5,111 nucleotides of DNA from Spirochaetaceae bacterium (GCA_003246505.1 QKAI01000480.1:1-5111), one strand, 5' to 3'. Positions 1-5,103 are shown, counted from the first letter of the stretch. Program-made: numbers and translations. Notes: generated by a model not told the origin, from the letters alone.

Positions 1-261
1 CGATTCTGCCGCATTGCCCCCCGGGTGCGGGGCATGAGGCGCATGGGTTCCGCCGCCTACGACCTGGCCATGGTCGCCTCGGGCCGGCTGGAGGGGTACT
101 GGGAACCTCACCTGAATCTCTACGATATCGCCGCGGGTGTCCTCCTGGTGGAGGAGGCGGGGGGCATCGTCTCCGATTTTACCGGCAACCGGGGGGTCTT
201 TCCCGAGGAGGTTCTGGCAGCGGCGCCGGGAATGCACGGGAAGCTGGTAGAATGGATGTAA
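1..261 (+). CDS. Inositol monophosphatase family protein, 3' part only
   Basis: This is the C-terminal 86 residues of a gene whose start lies left of the window; the frame is open from base 1 and ends at TAA 259-261. The fragment shows RRMGSAAYDLAMVASGRLEG and then EPHLNLYDIAAG, followed by LLVEEAGG. These are the conserved C-terminal blocks of the IMPase/SuhB/CysQ superfamily. The Asp in YDIAAG (window residue 42) corresponds to the metal-binding Asp of the family's WDxAAG motif; here Trp is replaced by Tyr. Family members are Mg2+-dependent, Li+-sensitive phosphomonoesterases acting on inositol phosphate, fructose bisphosphate, PAP or similar substrates. The visible part cannot say which. 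It is the first visible gene of a + strand run and its last 10 bases overlap the next gene, suggesting co-transcription and translational coupling. Confidence 0.9.
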   Translation, partial: RFCRIAPRVRGMRRMGSAAYDLAMVASGRLEGYWEPHLNLYDIAAGVLLVEEAGGIVSDFTGNRGVFPEEVLAAAPGMHGKLVEWM

Positions 262-617
262 AGGCCCTGAACCGGGGGTTCACCCTCTTCTGGCTCGCCC
301 TCATAGGCATTCTCTCCCTGCTCCCGGGAAAAACCTTTGAAGACCTGGGCTATGATTTCTTCGGGGCCGATAAATTCGTCCACGCCTTCCTTTACTACTT
401 TCTGGCCCGGAGTCTGATCAAAACGTCGGAGGGCTTCGGAAAGAATATCCCCCCCCTCCTTCTGGCTCTGGCCGCGTCCCTGGGCTGGGGCGGTCTCATG
501 GAGATACTCCAGGGGCAGGAGTTCATTATCGGCCGCTCCTGCGACGGGCGGGACCTCATCGCCAATGCGGCCGGATCCCTGGCGGCCCTGATACCCCTCC
601 CCCGGAGAAGGGGGTGA
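252..617 (+). CDS. Small VanZ-like family membrane protein
   Basis: A 121-residue hydrophobic protein. Likely membrane segments lie at about residues 10-25, 41-57, 67-84 and 102-116. VanZ-like family signatures are visible: DKFVHAFLYY (D40, K41, H44) after the first segment, then MEILQ (E84, Q87) and GRSCDGRDLIANAAG (R95, D101, N105, G108), matching the family pattern E-x-x-Q ... R ... D-x-x-x-N-x-x-G. Only the teicoplanin-resistance founder VanZ has a known resistance phenotype; most short stand-alone homologues, like this one, have no assigned role, so no resistance function should be assumed. The ATG at 252 lies inside the end of the preceding phosphatase gene, with only a weak GGGAAG upstream, so translation probably depends on coupling. 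Its TGA stop overlaps the next start in GTGA. Confidence 0.85.
   Translation: MDVKALNRGFTLFWLALIGILSLLPGKTFEDLGYDFFGADKFVHAFLYYFLARSLIKTSEGFGKNIPPLLLALAASLGWGGLMEILQGQEFIIGRSCDGRDLIANAAGSLAALIPLPRRRG
604..616 (+). promoter_or_regulatory. Shine-Dalgarno site fixing a GTG start
   Basis: GGAG at 604-607 (inside GGAGAAGGGG) sits six bases before GTG 614-616. It supports this non-ATG start, which keeps the first cysteine of the N-terminal Cys motif (residue 3). Any downstream start would remove it. Confidence 0.75.
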
Positions 618-1675
618 CCTGTCTCATCTGTCCCAACGGCTGCGGTCTCATGGTAAGGGAAAAGGAAGGGGTCTACCTGGTGGGGGGAAACCGCTGCCCA
701 AGGGGGGTCCTTTTTGCCGAAAGGGAGAGTGAGAAGGAGGGAATTCGGTGGATATTCCAGTCGGAGGTTCCCTTTCTCCGCTACCCCCTGGAAGAGATCG
801 CCCCCCTGCTGGAGTTCTGGGGCCTGGTTCCGGACCGGCTGAACGAAGACCGGTTCATACAAGGGAGTCCGGAAAGGTCCCTCTACCGGACCCTGGTGGA
901 GTGCGGCGGGGAGAGGCTGATCCTGGAACAGATTGAACCGGACCGGGCGGACCGGCACGAAATGATATCCCGCCGCCTGGACCGGCTTTCCCTGGCGGGG
1001 CTCCCCGTTACGCCCTTCCGCCGGGGCCGGGAAGGCCGGGCGGTGCTGAGGGAAGGGGGCAGGGCCTGGCAGCTGACCCCCTTTGTCGAAGGGGCTCCCC
1101 TTAACCGCAGGGATTACTGGCGGGACGAATGGCGGGGCAGGGCCCTGGGGGAATTCCTCTGCGCCCTTTACGGGGAGGAGACGCCGGACCGTCAAGAAGA
1201 GCCCTTTGATCTGGTGGGGTTCATCAACGCCCTGGTGGAGAAGATCGCCCTCCGTCACGGGGAGCTCCTGTCCTCTCTGGTCCCGGTTCTGCATCGGCTG
1301 GAGGAGACACTCTTCCCCCGGTACGGGGAGATCCCCCCCGTACTCGGCCACGGCGATCCCCACCCCCTGAATATCATCTGGGGCCGGGACCGGATTCTTT
1401 CTGTCATCGACTGGGAGTTCTGCGGCGCCAAACCGGTCCTCTACGATGCGGCCCTGATCATGGGATGCGTGGGATCTGAGACGCCGGAGGCCTTTGACGG
1501 CCCCTTCAACAGGGCTTTCTACGGGGAGATGAAAAAAACCATACCCGGGCCCTGGCTGGGGCTCCTGCCCGATTTCATTCTGGCCCAGCGTTTCGCCTGG
1601 CTGAACGAATGGCTCCGCCACGGGGATGGAGCCATGGTCGGCCAGGAGATCCGCTACATGAACATGCTGCTGTGA
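614..1675 (+). CDS. DUF1667-like Cys4 motif fused to APH-family phosphotransferase
   Basis: A 353-residue two-part protein. Residues 1-36 carry CLICPNGC and then GGNRCPRG (Cys3, Cys6, Cys10, Cys28), the pattern of DUF1667 proteins (CxxCPxGC ... GNxCxRG), a probable metal or Fe-S site. From about residue 75 to the end the protein has an aminoglycoside phosphotransferase/choline kinase fold. VLGHGDPHPLNII holds the catalytic loop (H246, D248, N253) and VIDWEFCG holds the metal-binding Asp (D266), followed by LYDAALI (D278). The nucleotide-binding lysine expected in the N-lobe is not obvious: the likely strand reads RLILEQIEP. The substrate is unknown. The APH superfamily includes sugar, choline, homoserine and antibiotic kinases, and nothing here indicates drug resistance. 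The gene overlaps the VanZ-like gene by four bases, so it probably shares that operon, and it ends three bases before the convergent nox stop. Confidence 0.85.
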   Translation: MTCLICPNGCGLMVREKEGVYLVGGNRCPRGVLFAERESEKEGIRWIFQSEVPFLRYPLEEIAPLLEFWGLVPDRLNEDRFIQGSPERSLYRTLVECGGERLILEQIEPDRADRHEMISRRLDRLSLAGLPVTPFRRGREGRAVLREGGRAWQLTPFVEGAPLNRRDYWRDEWRGRALGEFLCALYGEETPDRQEEPFDLVGFINALVEKIALRHGELLSSLVPVLHRLEETLFPRYGEIPPVLGHGDPHPLNIIWGRDRILSVIDWEFCGAKPVLYDAALIMGCVGSETPEAFDGPFNRAFYGEMKKTIPGPWLGLLPDFILAQRFAWLNEWLRHGDGAMVGQEIRYMNMLL

Positions 1676-1678
1676 CTC

Positions 1679-3052
1679 CTAAGCGGCGGGCATCACGTAA
1701 TTCAGCCCCAGGGCCTTGAGGACGGCGGTGAGAATGAAGTTGAAGGGCTTATTGAAGTGGGGCAGAAAGTATACGTCGGTCATGGCGATCTCCGGCAGGG
1801 TCATCCCCTTCTGAATCGCCAGGGCCAGGTAGTAAATTGATTCGGTATGGCTGCCCTCTCCATAGGAGCCGATCTGGGCTCCCACCAGACGCAGGTTGTC
1901 CTTTTCGTAAACCAGCTTCACGCTCACCTTTTCATAGGATTCCATAAATTCCGGCCGGTCGTTGTCCGTAAAGAAGGAGCTCATCACGTCCATCTCCGCC
2001 GCCCGGGCCGCTTCTTCGCTCAGACCCGTGGAGGAGAGCTTGTTCCCGAAGACGCATATGCCGTTGGTCCCCACCACGCTCGGGAGGCTGACCGCGCCCA
2101 GGCCGTTGATATGGCTGGCCGCCACCACCCCCGTCTTGACCGCGTTCGTGGCCAGGGCCACGTTCTCGTGCCGCCCCGTGGCGCTGTGGAAAAGGGCCGC
2201 CGAGTCCCCCACGGCATAGACGTCCGGCAGGGAGGTCTCCATGTATTCATTGACCTTCACCGCCCCGTTGGGGGTTTTCTCCGCCCCCTCCAGCAGTTCC
2301 GTATTGGGTTTGAAGCCTATGCACTGGATGACCAGGTCCGCGGGGAACTCCCCCCTGGTGGTGACGATCCCCGTCACCCGGCCCGCCGATCCCCTGTATT
2401 CGGTCACCCCCGCCCCCAGAACCAGTTCTATGCCGTGGTCCCTCATGTCCGCCTGGAGCCGGTCGGTGAACTCCGTATCGAAGTAGCGGGGCACCACGCG
2501 CTGTTGCTTGTCAATCAGAGTCACGTGCTTTCCCTTTTCATGGTAGGCCTCGGCCAGTTCGATGCCGATGTAGCCCGCCCCGATGACGGCCACGTGGCGG
2601 ATGGAGGGATTGCCCGCTTTCTCTATGAGGATTTTGGCGTGCTGGTAGAGTTTGCAGATCTCTATGTTCTCCAGCTCCCTGTTCCCTATGGGGGGATCCA
2701 CGGGCCAGGAACCGCCCGCATAGACCAGCTTGTCGTAGGACTCGGTAAACTTTTCGCGGGTATCCAGATCCACCACGGTCACCGTTTTGGCATCCCCGTC
2801 CAGGGCGACAACATCGTGTCTCATCTTGACGACAGCCCCCAATCTTTCCAGGGCGGGCACGTCCGCGTAAAAAAGATGTTCCGGGTCCTTCACGACTCCG
2901 GATACGGTGAGGGCGATGCCGCACCCCAGAAAGGAGATGTTATCGTTCCGGTCAAAGGCGACGACTTCGGCCTCCGGATTCTGGGTCAGCAGAGTCCGGA
3001 TAACCGAAGTTCCGGCATGATTCACTCCAATAACTACGATTTTCTGCGCCAT
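1679..3052 (-). CDS. nox: NADH oxidase (Nox), FAD-dependent, CoA-disulfide-reductase family
   Basis: A 457-residue flavoprotein of usual family length. The N-terminal FAD-binding fold starts KIVVIGVNHAGT (His12 is part of the conserved GxNHAGT block). The redox cysteine lies in ISFLGCGIAL (Cys44), the single Cys that cycles through sulfenic acid in water-forming Nox and NADH peroxidase. The NAD(H)-binding motif VAVIGAGYIGIELAEAY starts near residue 155. The second FAD motif is DVYAVGDSA, near residue 278. The C-terminal dimerisation domain ends with TDVYFLPHFNKPFN, typical of Nox. The family reduces O2 with NADH in the cytosol, mostly to water, regenerating NAD+ and removing oxygen in fermentative organisms. 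Water-forming oxidase is the best call; NADH peroxidase or CoA-disulfide reductase cannot be fully excluded from motifs. The start is fixed by AAGGAG at 3064-3059, six bases before ATG. It lies downstream of asd on the same strand but probably has its own promoter. Confidence 0.93.
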   Translation of the reverse strand: MAQKIVVIGVNHAGTSVIRTLLTQNPEAEVVAFDRNDNISFLGCGIALTVSGVVKDPEHLFYADVPALERLGAVVKMRHDVVALDGDAKTVTVVDLDTREKFTESYDKLVYAGGSWPVDPPIGNRELENIEICKLYQHAKILIEKAGNPSIRHVAVIGAGYIGIELAEAYHEKGKHVTLIDKQQRVVPRYFDTEFTDRLQADMRDHGIELVLGAGVTEYRGSAGRVTGIVTTRGEFPADLVIQCIGFKPNTELLEGAEKTPNGAVKVNEYMETSLPDVYAVGDSAALFHSATGRHENVALATNAVKTGVVAASHINGLGAVSLPSVVGTNGICVFGNKLSSTGLSEEAARAAEMDVMSSFFTDNDRPEFMESYEKVSVKLVYEKDNLRLVGAQIGSYGEGSHTESIYYLALAIQKGMTLPEIAMTDVYFLPHFNKPFNFILTAVLKALGLNYVMPAA

Positions 3053-3058
3053 ATTGCA

Positions 3059-3064
3059 CTCCTT
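3059..3064 (-). promoter_or_regulatory. nox ribosome binding site
   Basis: AAGGAG on the minus strand, six bases upstream of the ATG at 3052-3050. It is a near-consensus site and fixes the start that keeps the complete N-terminal FAD-binding motif. Confidence 0.85.
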
Positions 3065-3088
3065 ATTTATCTATATTTGTTTATCGAT

Positions 3089-3116
3089 ATTAAAGGTAAC
3101 ACAGAATCTTAGTTAA
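3089..3116 (-). promoter_or_regulatory. Probable nox promoter in AT-rich spacer
   Basis: The 87 bases between the asd stop and the nox start are strikingly AT-rich against GC-rich surroundings. On the minus strand there is a -35-like TTAACT (3116-3111, 4/6 to consensus), a 16-base spacer, and a -10-like TTTAAT (3094-3089, 5/6). Transcription would start near 3082, giving a leader of about 30 bases that contains the Shine-Dalgarno site. A short dyad TCTTA-GT-TAAGA (+ strand 3107-3118) covers the -35 element and could be an operator. I see no intrinsic terminator between asd and nox, so read-through from asd is also possible. Confidence 0.5.
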
Positions 3117-3139
3117 GACTAGTTTTTTTATAGTATTTT

Positions 3140-4222
3140 TTAAAGATAACCCTTAGCCTCAAGGAGCTCCGCCGTGAGAATCGCTCCCCCCGCCGCCCCC
3201 CGGACCGTATTGTGGGAGAGGGCGGTGAAGCGGTACCCCAGTACGGGGCTTCTCTGAAGCCGCCCCAGGGAGACCGCCATGCCCCTCCCCCCGTCCCTGT
3301 CCAGCCGGGGCTGGGGGCGCAGATCCTCCCGGGTAAAGCGGATCACCGGATCCGGGGCGGAGGGCAATCGCAGCTCCTGGGGTACGCCCCGAAAGCGGGA
3401 AAGGGCCGTCTCCAGCTCCTCCAGGGAGGGCTGGCGGCCCTCCACGGCAAACCAGACGCAGCTGGTATGGCCATGCACCACGGGAACCCGCAGGCAGCTG
3501 GAGGAGATGCGCAGGCTGTCCTCCGGCTCAATCCGGTCCCCCGTCAGGGCACCGAAGATCTTCTGGGGTTCGCAGAAGGCCTTCTCCTCCTCCGAGGGGA
3601 GGGGAACGATGTTGTCTATCACATCCAGGGCGGACTGCCCCGGGTAACCCGCCCCGGAGAGGGCCTGCAGGTTGGTGGTGATCACCTCTTTTACAACGAA
3701 CCCCGCCGCCCTCAGGGCATGGAGGGGCAGGACGTAACTCTGCACCCCGCAGTTGGGTTTGGTGACAAGGCACCCCCGGGACCAGCCCTCCCTTTTCCGC
3801 TGTTCCGGAATAATGTCCAGATGGTCCGGATTCACCTCGGGCATGAGGATGGGGACGTTATCGGTCAGCCGATGGGCGGAGTTGTTGGAGACAACCGGCA
3901 GCCCGGCGGCGGCGTAGGTTCTCTCAATGAGCCTTGTCTCCTCTTTACCGGTGCTGAAGGCGGAAAAGAGCAGGCGGCAGGATTTCAGGGCCCCTTCGAT
4001 CTCCCCCACGGGATAGACGGGCAGCCCCGCCGCCCCCTCGGGGACGGGCTCCCCCATGCGCCACCGGCCTTCCACCGCCTCGGCGTAGCTCCGTCCGGCG
4101 GACCTTTCCGAAGCGGCCAGATAGGCGACCTCGAACAGGGGGTGGTCCCTGAGAAGAATAAGATAATTCTGGCCGACCATGCCGGTCGCCCCCAGAATCC
4201 CGACGGGAATTTTCCGTTTCAT
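3140..4222 (-). CDS. asd: Aspartate-semialdehyde dehydrogenase, archaeal/fungal type
   Basis: A 360-residue NADP-dependent enzyme that reduces L-aspartyl-4-phosphate to L-aspartate-4-semialdehyde. This is the cytosolic branch point towards threonine, isoleucine, methionine, lysine and diaminopimelate. The N-terminal nucleotide-binding motif is VGILGATGMVGQNY (residues 7-20). The catalytic cysteine is in VTKPNCGVQS (Cys158) and the catalytic histidine in LRVPVVHGHTS (His252 in GHT). SNNSAHR (112-118) and LMPEVNPDHL (126-135), together with PLPSEEEKAF and KIFG, match the archaeal/fungal subfamily rather than the E. coli type. ATG 4222 is chosen over an in-frame ATG at 4258. It has GGAGG seven bases upstream and places the dinucleotide motif at the normal distance, whereas the 12 extra residues would be Pro/Gly-rich and have no ribosome site. 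A threonine-rich leader peptide and a terminator precede it, indicating attenuation control. Confidence 0.95.
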   Translation of the reverse strand: MKRKIPVGILGATGMVGQNYLILLRDHPLFEVAYLAASERSAGRSYAEAVEGRWRMGEPVPEGAAGLPVYPVGEIEGALKSCRLLFSAFSTGKEETRLIERTYAAAGLPVVSNNSAHRLTDNVPILMPEVNPDHLDIIPEQRKREGWSRGCLVTKPNCGVQSYVLPLHALRAAGFVVKEVITTNLQALSGAGYPGQSALDVIDNIVPLPSEEEKAFCEPQKIFGALTGDRIEPEDSLRISSSCLRVPVVHGHTSCVWFAVEGRQPSLEELETALSRFRGVPQELRLPSAPDPVIRFTREDLRPQPRLDRDGGRGMAVSLGRLQRSPVLGYRFTALSHNTVRGAAGGAILTAELLEAKGYL

Positions 4223-4229
4223 TGCAATA

Positions 4230-4234
4230 CCTCC
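4230..4234 (-). promoter_or_regulatory. asd ribosome binding site
   Basis: GGAGG (minus strand 4234-4230) followed by a seven-base spacer TATTGCA and the ATG at 4222-4220. It decides the asd start in favour of 4222 over 4258. The site lies downstream of the attenuator terminator, so it is present only in read-through transcripts. Confidence 0.88.
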
Positions 4235-4270
4235 GGGGAGCCCTTCCGGCGGCGCCATCGGCGGGACAGC

Positions 4271-4296
4271 AAAAAAAACCCCGCCGGAAGGCGGGG
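4271..4296 (-). terminator. Intrinsic terminator / attenuator ahead of asd (regions 3:4)
   Basis: On the minus strand, CCCCGCC (4296-4290), loop TTCC (4289-4286) and GGCGGGG (4285-4279) form a perfect 7-bp GC stem, followed at once by eight T residues (4278-4271). This is a strong rho-independent terminator. It lies 28 bases after the leader-peptide stop and 48 bases before the asd start. It is therefore better read as the asd attenuator than only as the end of the upstream yhhN-like transcript, although it would also stop read-through from that gene. Five of the seven bases of its 5' arm can alternatively pair with GGTGG upstream. Confidence 0.93.
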
Positions 4297-4323
4297 CAGG
4301 AATGCTCGTAAATTAAGCGAACC

Positions 4324-4389
4324 CTACAACCACCTTCGGTGCAAAAAGAGAGTCGGGGTGGTGGTGGTTATTGCGGTTAAGCTTTTCAT
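4324..4389 (-). CDS. Threonine-rich leader peptide of asd (ThrL-like)
   Basis: A 21-codon ORF, ATG 4389-4387 to TAG 4326-4324. The peptide begins MKSLTAITTTTPT and ends HRRWL. Six of 21 residues are Thr (positions 5, 8-11, 13), encoded by five ACC and one ACT, with one Ile (ATA) just before the run of four ACC codons. It resembles in design, not by demonstrated homology, the E. coli ThrL peptide with its Thr/Ile run. The product itself probably has no function; its translation senses charged tRNA-Thr. An in-frame ATG at 4398 would add three residues, bounded upstream by TAA 4407-4405. No strong Shine-Dalgarno site is visible; a GGA at 4396-4394 is only four bases from the ATG. If the predicted promoter is used, the mRNA would be nearly leaderless. 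Confidence 0.85.
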   Translation of the reverse strand: MKSLTAITTTTPTLFLHRRWL

Positions 4390-4396
4390 TGGGTCC

Positions 4397-4425
4397 ATTC
4401 TTGCTTATTTTTGGGGAATGGTCAA
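4397..4425 (-). promoter_or_regulatory. Possible promoter of the asd leader
   Basis: On the minus strand, TTGACC (4425-4420, 5/6 to the -35 consensus) is followed by a 17-base AT-leaning spacer and AAGAAT (4402-4397, 4/6 to the -10 consensus). The -35 overlaps the stop codon of the yhhN-like gene. Initiation six or seven bases downstream would fall at about 4391-4390, one or two bases before the leader-peptide ATG. The alternative is read-through from the yhhN-like gene, with the attenuator acting inside a longer transcript. Confidence 0.42.
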
Positions 4426-5066
4426 GGGGCTCCCAGAAGACTGAGGGTTATGGCGATATGGGCGGCGTAATAGGTGGGGAGGATGAGAAAATCCAGGAAT
4501 TCCAGTCCCACGAAATTCGATTCCGCGATGCAGGTGTCGGAAAAAACGATAAGACCGATCCCCGCGACCAGAAAGGCCTTGTTCCATAGGGGAGCTTCGT
4601 ACCCCAGGGCCAGGGCCAGGGAAAAGCAGGAGATGACTAGATAGAGGAACACGGCGATTCTCATGGGCCTATCCTGCAGCCGGGGCAGAAGCCTCAGAAG
4701 ATAATAGACGAGGAAGGACGCTATGAGGAGCACCAGGGGGAGTATGGAGAACCGGGCATAAGCGATGACATAGGCCAGATAAAAAACATGGGCCATAAAG
4801 AACAGGCCGATCCCGTAGACAAACCAGTTTGGTTTCTCCCCTCCCCCGTCAGCCCTGTTGCTGAGTAAGAAATCCCCCCCCACGGAAAAGGCGAAGGCAA
4901 TGAGGACCTGAAAATAGGCGTTATCGGCAAAAGGGGCCAGCCGGCTGTGTATCAGGATGATGGCCATGCAGGAGAGGGTGACCGCCGCTTTCAAGGGGTA
5001 ATAGCCCTTTCTCACGGCAAAAAAAGAGAACGCAAGGGGTATGGGGATGAGCAGATAGGACAGCAT
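4422..5066 (-). CDS. YhhN/TMEM86-family integral membrane protein
   Basis: A 214-residue, strongly hydrophobic protein with about eight predicted membrane segments. YhhN/TMEM86 family features are visible: FAFSVGGDFLL (Asp65) after the second or third segment, GIGLFFMAHVFYLAYV (Phe90, His93, Tyr96), GLIVFSDTCIAE (Ser176, Asp177) and the C-terminal LPTYYAAHIAI (Tyr199, Tyr200, His203). The spaced acidic and His residues inside membrane segments are the proposed active-site set. Animal TMEM86 proteins are lysoplasmalogenases, hydrolysing the vinyl ether of lysoplasmalogens; the bacterial substrate is not established, and such a role here is only plausible if this organism makes plasmalogens, as some anaerobes do. 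ATG 5066 is supported by AAGGAG (5077-5072) five bases upstream. It lies on the same strand as asd, but the attenuator terminator separates the two. Confidence 0.87.
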   Translation of the reverse strand: MLSYLLIPIPLAFSFFAVRKGYYPLKAAVTLSCMAIILIHSRLAPFADNAYFQVLIAFAFSVGGDFLLSNRADGGGEKPNWFVYGIGLFFMAHVFYLAYVIAYARFSILPLVLLIASFLVYYLLRLLPRLQDRPMRIAVFLYLVISCFSLALALGYEAPLWNKAFLVAGIGLIVFSDTCIAESNFVGLEFLDFLILPTYYAAHIAITLSLLGAP

Positions 5067-5071
5067 GGGGT

Positions 5072-5077
5072 CTCCTT
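5072..5077 (-). promoter_or_regulatory. Ribosome binding site of the YhhN-family gene
   Basis: AAGGAG on the minus strand, five bases before the ATG at 5066-5064. It is near consensus and fixes the start. Confidence 0.82.
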
Positions 5078-5084
5078 TTCTCCC

Positions 5085-5103
5085 AATATACCCCGCTATA
5101 CCA
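5085..5103 (-). promoter_or_regulatory. Possible -10 elements of the YhhN-family gene
   Basis: On the minus strand, TGG-TATAGC (5103-5095, an extended -10 pattern) and TATATT (5090-5085, 5/6 to consensus) lie just upstream of the ribosome site. The matching -35 would fall outside the window for the first, and no good one is visible for the second, so this is a weak call. Confidence 0.25.

Larger units (their letters stand above)
4271..4398 (-). promoter_or_regulatory. Threonine-responsive transcription attenuator leader of asd
   Basis: Three competing helices are visible on the minus strand. Region 1:2 pairs ATAACCACC (4371-4363, over the Thr codons) with GGTGGTTGT (4334-4326): nine pairs with one G-U. 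Region 2:3, the antiterminator, pairs AAGGTGG (4336-4330) with CCGCCTT (4294-4288): seven pairs with one G-U, plus AGG (4325-4323) with CCT (4300-4298) across an internal loop. Region 3:4 is the terminator. Inferred logic: with scarce charged tRNA-Thr, the ribosome stalls on the ACC run and covers region 1, so 2:3 forms and asd is transcribed. With ample Thr, the ribosome reaches the TAG at 4326-4324 and covers region 2, so 3:4 terminates transcription. Without translation, 1:2 forms and again leaves 3:4 free. The pairings are seen in the sequence; the regulation is inference by analogy with thr, his and trp leaders. Confidence 0.82.

Noticed and set aside
252..617. Glycopeptide-resistance gene vanZ
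   Set aside because: Only the broad VanZ-like family pattern is present, with no van cluster around it. A resistance role is unsupported.
395..1621. 408-codon ORF on the minus strand opposite the kinase gene
   Set aside because: It is Pro/Gly/Arg-rich with no recognisable domain and lies antisense to a gene with clear kinase motifs. Long shadow frames are expected in GC-rich DNA.
614..1675. Type II homoserine kinase (ThrB), given the threonine theme nearby
   Set aside because: The same superfamily fold and LYDAAL are suggestive, but the Cys4 N-terminus, the altered N-lobe strand and the location in a different operon on the other strand do not support it. It stays an untested alternative.
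1847..3112. 421-codon ORF on the plus strand opposite nox
   Set aside because: Rich in His, Gly, Pro and Val with no motif; it is the mirror frame of nox, whose FAD/NAD motifs and Shine-Dalgarno site are clear.
4223..4258. Longer asd start at ATG 4258
   Set aside because: It has no ribosome site and adds a Pro/Gly-rich stretch before the dinucleotide motif. ATG 4222 has GGAGG at good spacing.
4331..4341. Small hairpin CACC-GAA-GGTG inside the leader ORF
   Set aside because: Only four base pairs with a three-base loop; weaker than the 1:2 and 2:3 helices that use the same bases. It may form transiently but is not listed as a separate element.
4271..4421. Lysine riboswitch, SAM riboswitch or T-box upstream of asd
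   Set aside because: The leader is too short (about 130 bases up to the terminator) and shows no lysine or SAM aptamer core and no T-box sequence (AGGGUGGNACCGCG-like). The Thr-codon ORF explains the structure better.
3212..4444. 410-codon ORF on the plus strand opposite asd and its leader
   Set aside because: Low-complexity Gly/Pro/Gln composition with no motif. It crosses the asd terminator and leader region and mirrors a well-supported gene.
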